Part shown: in pieces, positions 8,622 through 15,603 of the stretch | Layout of the letters: the number at the start of each line of letters is the position of its first letter | Position numbering within the stretch: position 1 is the stretch's first letter | Origin: an uncultured Ignavibacteria bacterium | GTDB lineage: Bacteria > Bacteroidota > Ignavibacteria > Ignavibacteriales > Melioribacteraceae | Direction: 5' to 3' | Assembly: GCA_937930275.1 (NCBI GenBank) | Contig: CALGLM010000431.1 | Span: 1-15,603 of the forward strand | DNA length: 15,603 bases | Translations under genes and position numbers: made by a program | Notes under the pieces: model-generated | Told to the model about the DNA's origin: nothing | Databases searched by the model: none | What the model saw: the letters and a program-made list of their open reading frames with translations, nothing else

Positions 8622-9259
8622 AAAAAGTAATTTTAATTTTATTAATTGTTTTTACTTCAAGAATGTATGGGCAAATAGAAGTTTCGGCAGGAATGGGCTT
8701 TAATGTCATAAACTCTCCTATTTTTACCGAATATGTAAATACTAATTTTGCCCCGCCCGGAAACCGAATTGCAGATTTTAACGGTGCGGTTGAGTTTTAC
8801 GGAGAGTTGGGATATAACTTAAATGACAAATTAGGTTTTGCAATTGACTACTCAAACGTTATTTATTCGTTTAATACGGCGTCGTATGTAGGAAACTACG
8901 ATATATCTTACTTGCATATTAAACCTTCATTACTGGCTTATTATTTAGTAGGCGGTGAAGGATATCAATTCAAATTCGGAGGAGGTATTGGTCCAAGGTT
9001 TGTTTCTTTAGACGAAAAGATGCCTAATTTACAACATTCGTCAAATTACAAATCAACCGGCTTTGGATTTGTATTGCGCGCATCGGGGAATACTCTTTTA
9101 AGTGAAGATATGTATGCAAATATCGCAGTAGATTTTAGATACGATATTTCAGGAAATCCTGAAGGCGAAAAAAAATTATATGATTCAATTAATAAAACCG
9201 AAGTTACTTTAAACGGAGTTACTTTTGCCGTGAAATTAGGAATTACTTACTTATTTTAG
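8618..9259 (+). CDS. Small outer-membrane beta-barrel protein, hypothetical
   Basis: The 213-residue product has a signal peptide (MKKVILILLIVFTSRMYG, cut before about Gln19) followed by alternating hydrophobic/polar strands typical of an eight-to-ten-strand outer-membrane barrel: VEFYGELGYNLNDKLGFAID, SYLHIKPSLLAYYLVG, QFKFGGGIGPRFVS, FVLRASGNTLL and MYANIAVDFRYDIS. It ends in FAVKLGITYLF, with the terminal Phe expected for recognition by the BAM assembly machinery. No OmpA peptidoglycan-binding domain is present. The ATG overlaps the flippase gene's TGA (ATGA), and the TAG stop overlaps the AGGAG of uppP, so translation of the three genes is probably coupled. Function is unknown; a generic OmpW-like or PorT-like barrel is the closest description, from fold pattern only. 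Confidence 0.78.
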   Translation: MKKVILILLIVFTSRMYGQIEVSAGMGFNVINSPIFTEYVNTNFAPPGNRIADFNGAVEFYGELGYNLNDKLGFAIDYSNVIYSFNTASYVGNYDISYLHIKPSLLAYYLVGGEGYQFKFGGGIGPRFVSLDEKMPNLQHSSNYKSTGFGFVLRASGNTLLSEDMYANIAVDFRYDISGNPEGEKKLYDSINKTEVTLNGVTFAVKLGITYLF

Positions 9260-9262
9260 GAG
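9258..9262 (+). promoter_or_regulatory. Ribosome binding site deciding the TTG start of uppP
   Basis: AGGAG lies six bases before TTG at 9269-9271 and overlaps the stop TAG of the preceding gene. The ideal spacing and the family-typical N-terminus it yields ([17 protein letters not shown]) fix the non-ATG start. Confidence 0.8.
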
Positions 9263-9268
9263 TTACCA

Positions 9269-10117
9269 TTGAATTTAATCGAAGCAATTGTTTTAGGAGT
9301 TATACAAGGGTTAACCGAGTTTTTACCCATCAGTAGCACAGGTCATTTAACCCTTGCAGGCAAATTAATGGGAGTAATTAGCGATAAGGACCCCGAAAGC
9401 TGGACTGCTTTTATGGCAGTTATTCAATTAGGGACAATGGCTGCAGTATTAATTTATTTTTGGAAAGATTTATACCGCATCTTTATTGGTTTTATTAAAG
9501 ATAATTTGATAAAACCTAAATCTTTTTCTAATCAGTCTTTGGATTCTAAACTTGGTTGGTTTATCATTTTAGGTAGCATTCCCGTTGTTATTATTGGTTT
9601 AGGGTTTAAAGATTTTATAGAAGGACATTTCACTAAAAATCTTTACGTAATTGCAACATCTTTAATTGTATTGGGTATTATTTTAGCGGGTGCCGAAAAA
9701 TTTGGTAAATTTGCCAGAGGAATTGAAAAAATTACTTGGCTTGATGCTGTATTAATTGGTTTTGCCCAAGCCTTAGCTTTAATTCCGGGTTCATCAAGAA
9801 GCGGAACAACTATTACGGCAGGATTGTTTTTAGGGCTAAAAAGAGAAACGGCTGCTCGTTTTTCATTTTTATTAAGCGTTCCGGCAGTTTTAGGAAGCGG
9901 ATTATTAGAATTTTACCACGAGTATAAAAATTTAGACCACTCCGGTTTTCTTACACTCGGTATTGCAACTATTGTTTCTGCAATTAGCGGATACTTTGCA
10001 ATAGCATTTTTAATCAACTTCCTTAAAAAGAATTCTACTTATGTTTTCGTATTTTACCGTATTGCTATTGGACTTATTATTTTATTATTTTTGTATTTAA
10101 ACATTATAAATCCATAA
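9269..10117 (+). CDS. uppP: Undecaprenyl-diphosphate phosphatase (BacA/UppP)
   Basis: UppP dephosphorylates undecaprenyl diphosphate to undecaprenyl phosphate in the inner membrane, recycling the lipid carrier for peptidoglycan and surface polysaccharides; overexpression is known to raise bacitracin tolerance in other bacteria. The 282-residue product carries both family signatures: the E/QxxxE motif in [15 protein letters not shown] (13-27, with Gln13, Glu17, Ser23 and His26) and PGSSRSGTT (173-181, catalytic Arg177). It has about eight hydrophobic helices and normal length. It begins with TTG, backed by AGGAG at 9258-9262. It lies in the middle of a five-gene operon, nine bases after the barrel gene and 19 bases before the cyclophilin gene. 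dxr in the divergent operon supplies precursors for the same carrier. Confidence 0.97.
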   Translation: MNLIEAIVLGVIQGLTEFLPISSTGHLTLAGKLMGVISDKDPESWTAFMAVIQLGTMAAVLIYFWKDLYRIFIGFIKDNLIKPKSFSNQSLDSKLGWFIILGSIPVVIIGLGFKDFIEGHFTKNLYVIATSLIVLGIILAGAEKFGKFARGIEKITWLDAVLIGFAQALALIPGSSRSGTTITAGLFLGLKRETAARFSFLLSVPAVLGSGLLEFYHEYKNLDHSGFLTLGIATIVSAISGYFAIAFLINFLKKNSTYVFVFYRIAIGLIILLFLYLNIINP

Positions 10118-10126
10118 ATTAAAGGT

Positions 10127-10131
10127 AGAGG
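10127..10131 (+). promoter_or_regulatory. Ribosome binding site of the cyclophilin gene
   Basis: AGAGG lies five bases before the ATG at 10137 and supports that start, which also gives an intact signal peptide. Confidence 0.5.
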
Positions 10132-10136
10132 TTGTT

Positions 10137-10760
10137 ATGCTAAAATATTCATTATTTATACTTTTTTGTTTTTTAACAACTGTTATTAACGCACAGAATG
10201 AAATTGACACTAATAATATTCAAATAAAAATAGATGAGGTTAAATTGGATTCACTTATGGATTTAAAAGAGAACGAGGTTTTGGTAGCTGAAATGGAAAC
10301 CGTTATGGGAACAATAGAAATAGAATTATTCCACAAATTAGCACCAAAAACAGTTAAAAATTTTGTTGGTCTTTCAACTTCAGATTACTATAACGGAGTT
10401 ATTTTCCATAGAGTAATAGATAGATTTATGATACAAGGCGGTGACCCTACAGGTACAGGAATGGGAGGACGCAGTATTTACGGCGAAACATTTGAAGATG
10501 AATTTGACCCTTCATTAAGATACGATAGACCGGGATTGTTGGCAATGGCTAATCGTGGTCCAAACACAAACGGCAGTCAATTTTTTATTACACTTGTTCC
10601 TACACCGCACTTAAATGATAGACACACTATTTTTGGCGAAGTTATAAAAGGTTTTGAAGTAGTTCAAGCTATCGGAAAAGTAGCTGTTAGTCCTGATAGA
10701 AATAAACCTTTTGTTGATGTAGTTATAAATAAAATCAACATTAAAAAAGTAATAAAATAA
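10137..10760 (+). CDS. Exported cyclophilin-type peptidyl-prolyl cis-trans isomerase
   Basis: This enzyme catalyses cis-trans isomerisation of Xaa-Pro bonds and assists protein folding, here outside the cytoplasm. The 207-residue protein starts with a signal peptide ([19 protein letters not shown], probably cut before Gln20), a short acidic linker (20-48), and one cyclophilin domain (about 50-205). The domain shows [16 protein letters not shown] (90-92, catalytic Arg92), the [11 protein letters not shown] loop (98-108), [16 protein letters not shown] (137-152) and the [11 protein letters not shown] strand. All core active-site elements are present. Cys11 sits inside the hydrophobic core, with no lipobox at the expected place, so it is probably soluble periplasmic rather than a lipoprotein. 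Its stop TAA is immediately followed by the holA ATG, so the two are coupled. It may help fold the barrel protein encoded upstream (inference from position). Confidence 0.95.
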   Translation: MLKYSLFILFCFLTTVINAQNEIDTNNIQIKIDEVKLDSLMDLKENEVLVAEMETVMGTIEIELFHKLAPKTVKNFVGLSTSDYYNGVIFHRVIDRFMIQGGDPTGTGMGGRSIYGETFEDEFDPSLRYDRPGLLAMANRGPNTNGSQFFITLVPTPHLNDRHTIFGEVIKGFEVVQAIGKVAVSPDRNKPFVDVVINKINIKKVIK

Positions 10761-11789
10761 ATGAAACAAAAGGGTACTTTCGTAAAAGCCGAAGCATTTC
10801 ATATATCCCAAATATATGAACACTTATCCGACAGTTCTTATTTACCTGTCTATTTTATCTTTGGAGCCGATTCTTACGAAATTGAAAAAGCGGCTGATGA
10901 CGTTATTCAAGCTTTAAGTCCGCTAATAAATTCCGATTTTGATAAAGAAATTGTAAGAATAGATAAAAAAGAAGAAATAGATAGATATATAGCTTCGGCT
11001 TTAACATACCCTTTTAGCGGTGATTATAAATTAGTGGTTTTAAAAAATCTTGAAAATGCAGCCGATAAAAAAGTTTTAACCGAATATGTATCAAATCCAT
11101 CCGAATTTACTTACTTGGTAATTACTTATAACGATAAAATAAGTTCTCTAAATACAGAGCCTTATAAAACAATAGCTTCCGAGGGGTGGGCATTTGAAGC
11201 AAGAGAGATGCGAGGAACTGATCTAATTAATTGGGTAATTAAAGAAGTCAAAAAAAATAATTTATCTATTGATTACGATGAAGCAATCGCTCTTGTTGAT
11301 ATTGTCGGCGAAAACAAAAATAGACTTGAACAAGAAATTAAAAAGTTTTTTGATTACCTTGGCGAAAACAAAAAAATCAGTATTGATTTAATTAATTCTT
11401 TAGCTTCAAATACAAAAGAGTACACTATTTTTAATTTATTAGATGCAATTAGTTCCGGTCAAAAAGAAAAAGTGTTATTAATTGGATATAACTTAATGCA
11501 TAACGGTAATCATTTATTAATGTTACTTGCTACTTTGAACAAGTATTTTATAACAATAATGCAAAGCATTGAACTTGTAAAAAAAGATTTTTCGCCTAAA
11601 GAAGCAGCTGCCAAAGCTGATACTTCCGAATATTTTTATAAAAGTTGCCTTAAAGCCATAAATTTCCGTAGTGAACAAAAAATACAAAAAGCTATAAATG
11701 CTCTTCTTTCAGCAGATTTAGCCGTTAAATCGACTAACCTTGACCAAAAAGTAATTTTTACTCGCCTTGTAGGTGAATTATTTAGTTAA
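10761..11789 (+). CDS. holA: DNA polymerase III subunit delta
   Basis: Delta is the clamp-opening subunit of the clamp loader that places the sliding beta clamp on DNA during replication. The 342-residue product matches the family in length and pattern: LPVYFIFGADSYEIEKAADDV near the start (28-48), where the P-loop-like region of the AAA+ fold is degenerate as expected for delta, LVVLKNLENAADKK in domain I, LINWVIKEVKKNNLSI and IVGENKNRLEQEIKKF in domain II, and a helical C-terminal collar domain (FNLLDAISSGQKEKVL onwards). The ATG directly abuts the cyclophilin stop (TAAATG), and it is the last gene of the plus-strand operon. A short near-identical stretch (GGCGAAAACAAAAA) occurs twice inside the gene, encoding Gly-Glu-Asn-Lys, and is probably coincidental. 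Confidence 0.9.
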   Translation: MKQKGTFVKAEAFHISQIYEHLSDSSYLPVYFIFGADSYEIEKAADDVIQALSPLINSDFDKEIVRIDKKEEIDRYIASALTYPFSGDYKLVVLKNLENAADKKVLTEYVSNPSEFTYLVITYNDKISSLNTEPYKTIASEGWAFEAREMRGTDLINWVIKEVKKNNLSIDYDEAIALVDIVGENKNRLEQEIKKFFDYLGENKKISIDLINSLASNTKEYTIFNLLDAISSGQKEKVLLIGYNLMHNGNHLLMLLATLNKYFITIMQSIELVKKDFSPKEAAAKADTSEYFYKSCLKAINFRSEQKIQKAINALLSADLAVKSTNLDQKVIFTRLVGELFS

Positions 11790-11902
11790 CAAATCTTCAT
11801 AGTTTTTTACCTTCTCATTTCTTCTTTTAAGATATTATAAATATTACAAATTTTAACAATTTTATTACAACTATTATATAAGCAATAAATAAAACATTTA
11901 AT

Positions 11903-11910
11903 TATATTTG
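11903..11910 (+). promoter_or_regulatory. Candidate Bacteroidota-type -7 promoter element before the GH13 gene
   Basis: TATATTTG matches the Bacteroidota -7 consensus TAnnTTTG and lies 40 bases before the ATG at 11951, allowing a 5' leader of about 30-35 bases. No clear -33 TTTG/TTG partner is seen at the right distance, and matches are easy to find in AT-rich DNA, so this is tentative. The rest of the 161-base gap (11790-11950) shows no terminator hairpin or other element. Confidence 0.3.
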
Positions 11911-11939
11911 TAGATTGTATATTATTTTATTTGCACAAT

Positions 11940-11944
11940 AGGAG
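11940..11944 (+). promoter_or_regulatory. Ribosome binding site of the GH13 gene
   Basis: AGGAG lies six bases before the ATG at 11951 and fixes that start. Confidence 0.75.
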
Positions 11945-11950
11945 ATAAAA

Positions 11951-14900
11951 ATGGCTCTGAAAAAGAAAATTTCGGCTGAAATAAAATCAAATATGAAGGG
12001 ATTTGCTACTTATGAATTCCACGTATCAAAGCAGAGTCGGCAAAAGTATAATTTTGATGATTCTTTTTTCTCTATTTCAGGAAATGTAGTATTTGCAAAT
12101 AATGCAGCAGTTCGTAAATTTACTAATTCATTTAACGAAAAACGTCCGGATGAGAAAAAAGTTAAAGTAAGCCAAATTTATAGTGCCGGATTATTAGACG
12201 AAATATTTCATTTTATAATACGTGAATACGAAGATAAAGAAAACCCCGGAGTTTTTAACAGAGCGACAAATTTTTTAAACGCAAAACTTGGCGAAGATAA
12301 TTTTAGAAAAATATTGTTTGAATTTAATTCCCTTTTCCCTCCTTTGGACGTTTATAAAGGGAAAGCGAGTATTTTTGAATACTTAAATTCATTTTCCGGA
12401 AATAAACCGAATATTGAAACGTCAGTTGAAGAAATAATAATGTTGTATTTTGCAAACTTTAATCCTGCAAACAAAGAAATTTCCGAATTATTTGACGAAA
12501 ATTATTTTTATAACAAAGAGCTATACAATAAAACAATATTACTTTTAGAAGATTTTTTTAAGAAAGAAAAACCTTTTGGTCCGGAAAATCAAGATATTAT
12601 AACTATGCTAAAAACTCCGATATTGAACAATCCCGAAAATATTGAAGCTCAATTGGAGTTTATTAAAACAAAATGGCAAGTTTTAATAGAAGAGAAATTT
12701 GCAAATAAAATTCTATTAACATTCGATTTAAAAAGAGAAGAAATTTTACCTCCGACATTTATGGGCGGAGGCGGAGGCGGTGCACCAACAGTTGTACCTA
12801 AATATAAATTGGGTGATAATATTGATGATACAGTTTTTATTGGCAAATCTTTATACAGCTACGGAAAAGAAAGTTTGCAAGATTACGAAGAACCGGAGAA
12901 GTTCACAAAAGATTTGGATTGGATGCCGCAAATAGTAATATTAGCAAAAAATACTTACGTTTGGTTAGATCAGCTTTCTAAAAAATACAATAGAAAAATA
13001 AGCAGATTAGATGAGATACCGGATAGCGAATTAGACCAACTTGCAAGATGGAATTTTACCGGATTATGGCTAATTGGCATTTGGGAAAGAAGCAGCGCCT
13101 CAAAACAAATAAAACATATAATGGGAAACCCAGATGCAATTTCATCGGCGTACTCGTTGTACGATTATACAATTGCTAACGATTTAGGCGGTGAAAGTGC
13201 TTACGAAAACTTAAATTATCGTGCTAAGCAACGGGGTATTAGACTTGCCAGCGACATGGTGCCCAACCATACAGGAATATTTTCAAAATGGATAATAGAA
13301 AAACCCGATTATTTTATACAAAGAAGAGATTTACCCTACCCTAATTATAAGTTTAACGGTCCTAACCTTTCCGATAATCCGGATATAGAGTTACACATCG
13401 AAGACGGTTATTTTAACAAATCCGATGCAGCCGTTGTATTTAAAAGAGTTGATAAGCGAAGCGGTGATACAAGATATATTTATCACGGAAATGACGGTAC
13501 AAATATGCCTTGGAATGATACGGCACAATTAGACATGCTTAAACATGAAGTACGTCAAGCAGTTATTGACCAAATATTTTCTGTTGCACGTAAATTCTCA
13601 ATCATCCGTTTTGATGCTGCCATGACATTAACAAAAAAACATTTTTCTCGATTATGGTATCCTCAACCCGGACGCGGCGGCGATATTCCGACAAGAACCG
13701 ATTATGCTTTAACACGCGAACAATTTGATGATTTATTCCCCATTGAATTTTGGCGTGAAGTTGTGGATAGGATTAATAGCGAAATGCCGGATACTTTGTT
13801 ACTTGCCGAAGCATTTTGGCTTCTTGAAGGATATTTTGTAAGAACTTTAGGAATGCATAGAGTTTATAATTCGGCTTTTATGCACATGCTTATGAAAGAA
13901 GAAAATGACAAATACCGCGATTTAATTACTAACACACTGGAATTTGAACCCGAGATATTAAAACGTTACGTAAATTTTATGAGCAATCCCGATGAAGAAA
14001 CAGCAATAAAACAATTCGGTTTTGACGATAAATATTTCGGAGTTGCCACATTAATGCTAACTCTTCCCGGTTTACCGATGTTTGGTCACGGACAAGTTGA
14101 AGGTTTTACCGAAAAATATGGAATGGAATATAAACGAGCATATTATAACGAATCCCCCAATGGTTACTTAATTGAGCGACACGAGAGAGAATTATTCCCG
14201 TTAATGAAAAAGCGCTATTTATTTGCTCATGTGCATAATTTTTGGTTTTTTGATTTTATTGATGAATTCGGTTATGTTAACGAAGACGTTTTTGCTTATA
14301 CAAATATGGCATTCGGTGAAAAAGTTTTAGTATTCTATAATAATAGGTTTAAAGATACTGCCGGCAAAATTTACACAAGTACACCAAAACTTGTTGGTGC
14401 GGGTGATAACAAATATCTTAAATCGGTAACTATTTTTGAAGCGCTTGGTATAAAAACAACCGAAAATCACTACTATATTTTTAAAGAACACATAAGTAAT
14501 TTGTACTTTATAAGAGAAGGCAAAGACTTTTTTAATAATGGTTTTGAAGTTTCGTTAAATGCCTTTAAATACAAAATTTATTTGGATTTTAGTGAGGTTT
14601 ATGATACTTCGGGGTTATATAAAGAATTGGCTAACAAATATAGCTTTAGCGGTATTACAAACTTAGACGAAGCAATTGCCGAACTAAAACTTTCCCCTAT
14701 TCATACTGCTTTGTCAAGTATGTTTGAAAATCGTTTTGCACGAATATTTGTAGATACATTTATAGAAGCAAGTTCGGATAGTTACGAGGAAAACGCAAAA
14801 ATTATTCGCAACAAATTTTATTATTTTATAAATAAAGTAAAAGAAAATTTAGGGCTATCGGTTAAAATTACAAATATTTTGACTGAATTTGATTTAGTAC

Positions 14901-15558
14901 TTGATGCCATTAAAGAAACCAACAAAATGCTCGGTAATATAGAAACTGCTGATAAACCATTTTATGGAAAACAGGTTGAAAAATACTATTTACTGTATAA
15001 TAAATCACATAGCAAAGAAAATGCTACAATATTTTTATTGTGGATTACAATAAGGTTGTTAAAAGAATTATTTAACGAAACCGGCGAAATAAATAAAAGT
15101 AACTATATAACAAAGCTAAAACTTGATATGCCAGTACGACTTATTCTATCTCGCCTTGGAAGAGGAAATGTTGATATTTATAGAGAGATAGCATTATTAA
15201 ACTTACTATTTGAGTATAACGAAGATTTATATACTTTTACCGAAAAAGAGTTGTCTTGCATTGCATTAAAATCTAACAACAAAGAGAAAGACGTAATAAA
15301 CAAAACTAAAGGAAAGTTTATAAAAAAACTATTTGCCGATGATTTTATTAAGGCATATCTTGGTGTTAATTATTACGAAGGTATTTGGTATTACAGTAAA
15401 GAAAACTTTGAAGAGCTTAACGATTGGTTCTTTACTCTTTCAATAATTAATTATCAAAAGAAAACAACAAAGGCAAGATTAAGCGAAATTTCCGTAAAAA
15501 AGACCGTACCTAAAGAAGTAAAACAAATTAACCCGATGATTGAAATTTTTTATAAAGT
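11951..15558 (+). CDS. Very large GH13 (alpha-amylase superfamily) protein, 3' end replaced by adapter
   Basis: The genuine sequence codes for about 1202 residues and then runs into adapter, which supplies the final residues DRKSVV and a false TAG at 15578-15580; the true C-terminus is missing. A Lys-rich helical N-terminal part (1-270) of unrecognised family leads through a Gly6 linker (272-277) to a GH13 TIM barrel (about 315-770). Catalytic motifs are DMVPNHTG (region I, 435-442), RFDAA (region II, nucleophile Asp555), LAEAF (region III, acid/base Glu620) and NFMSNPDEE (region IV, Asp681 as stabiliser). Region IV has Pro680 where most GH13 enzymes have His. From about 780 on is a helical part with no recognised domain. 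There is no signal peptide, so it is probably cytoplasmic and acts on alpha-glucans or related sugars (glycogen metabolism is plausible). Hydrolase and transglycosylase cannot be told apart. It has its own promoter region and ribosome binding site. Confidence 0.9.
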
Positions 15559-15603
15559 AGATCGGAAGAGCGTCGTGTAGGGAAAGAGTGTAGATCTCGG
15601 TGG
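15559..15603. other. Illumina TruSeq adapter contamination at the contig end
   Basis: The last 45 bases begin AGATCGGAAGAGCGTCGTG and continue as the reverse complement of the Illumina universal adapter, through GTAGATCTCGGTGG. This is not biological sequence. It creates the artificial peptide tail DRKSVV and a false stop in the GH13 gene. The first A or G may coincide with genomic bases. Confidence 0.98.

Noticed and set aside
11307..11376. Direct repeat GGCGAAAACAAAAA, two copies about 50 bases apart
   Set aside because: Both copies are inside holA, in different reading contexts, and are low-complexity A-rich; there is no array or mobile-element structure around them.
11790..11950. Possible terminator or small RNA between holA and the GH13 gene
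   Set aside because: There is no G+C-rich stem followed by a T run; the stretch is plain AT-rich sequence apart from the candidate promoter and ribosome binding site.
12649..12846. A minus-strand ORF with a poly-proline stretch
   Set aside because: The prolines are the antisense reading of the Gly6 linker codons in the GH13 gene.
1..15603. CRISPR array, insertion sequence, phage, toxin-antitoxin or other defence system
   Set aside because: I found no regular repeats, transposase, integrase, terminal inverted repeats or defence-type domains; the genes are ordinary chromosomal families in two compact operons plus one single gene.

Overview
The window is very AT-rich and densely coded, and looks like a chromosomal contig from a member of the Bacteroidota/Chlorobi (FCB) group, most likely an Ignavibacteria-like or related uncultured lineage. 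The evidence is the adjacent DUF4159 and DUF4175-like genes, the low GC, the protein families present, several genes with real Shine-Dalgarno sequences (AGGAG), and one upstream sequence matching the Bacteroidota -7 consensus TAnnTTTG. The taxon is an inference, because no rRNA or marker phylogeny is available here. The right end carries 45 bases of Illumina TruSeq adapter (15559-15603), so this is an untrimmed draft-assembly contig end.

Layout. Positions 1-7331 are all on the minus strand and read as one tightly packed operon, in transcription order: dxr (isoprenoid precursor synthesis), rseP (site-2 intramembrane protease), uvrB (nucleotide excision repair), a secreted DUF4159 protein, and a large membrane-anchored DUF4175-like coiled-coil protein that runs off the left edge. 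Gaps between these genes are 1 to 14 bases. A divergent intergenic region (7332-7565) follows. It contains a doubtful 40-codon hydrophobic ORF.

Positions 7566-11789 are on the plus strand and form a second compact operon: a UPF0104/LPG-synthase-TM flippase-like membrane protein (probably with an ATT start), a small outer-membrane beta-barrel protein, uppP/bacA (undecaprenyl-pyrophosphate phosphatase, TTG start), an exported cyclophilin-type peptidyl-prolyl isomerase, and holA (DNA polymerase III delta). After a 161-base gap with a candidate promoter comes a very large GH13 (alpha-amylase superfamily) protein, cut off by the adapter.

How the genes fit together. Much of the content concerns the cell envelope: isoprenoid/undecaprenyl carrier supply (dxr) and recycling (uppP), envelope stress proteolysis (rseP), periplasmic folding (cyclophilin), and lipid or carrier handling (the flippase-like protein). 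Two DNA metabolism genes (uvrB, holA) are embedded in it. I see no CRISPR array, insertion sequence, tRNA, rRNA, phage or defence module. The least understood content is the DUF4159/DUF4175 pair and the long non-catalytic flanks of the GH13 protein.
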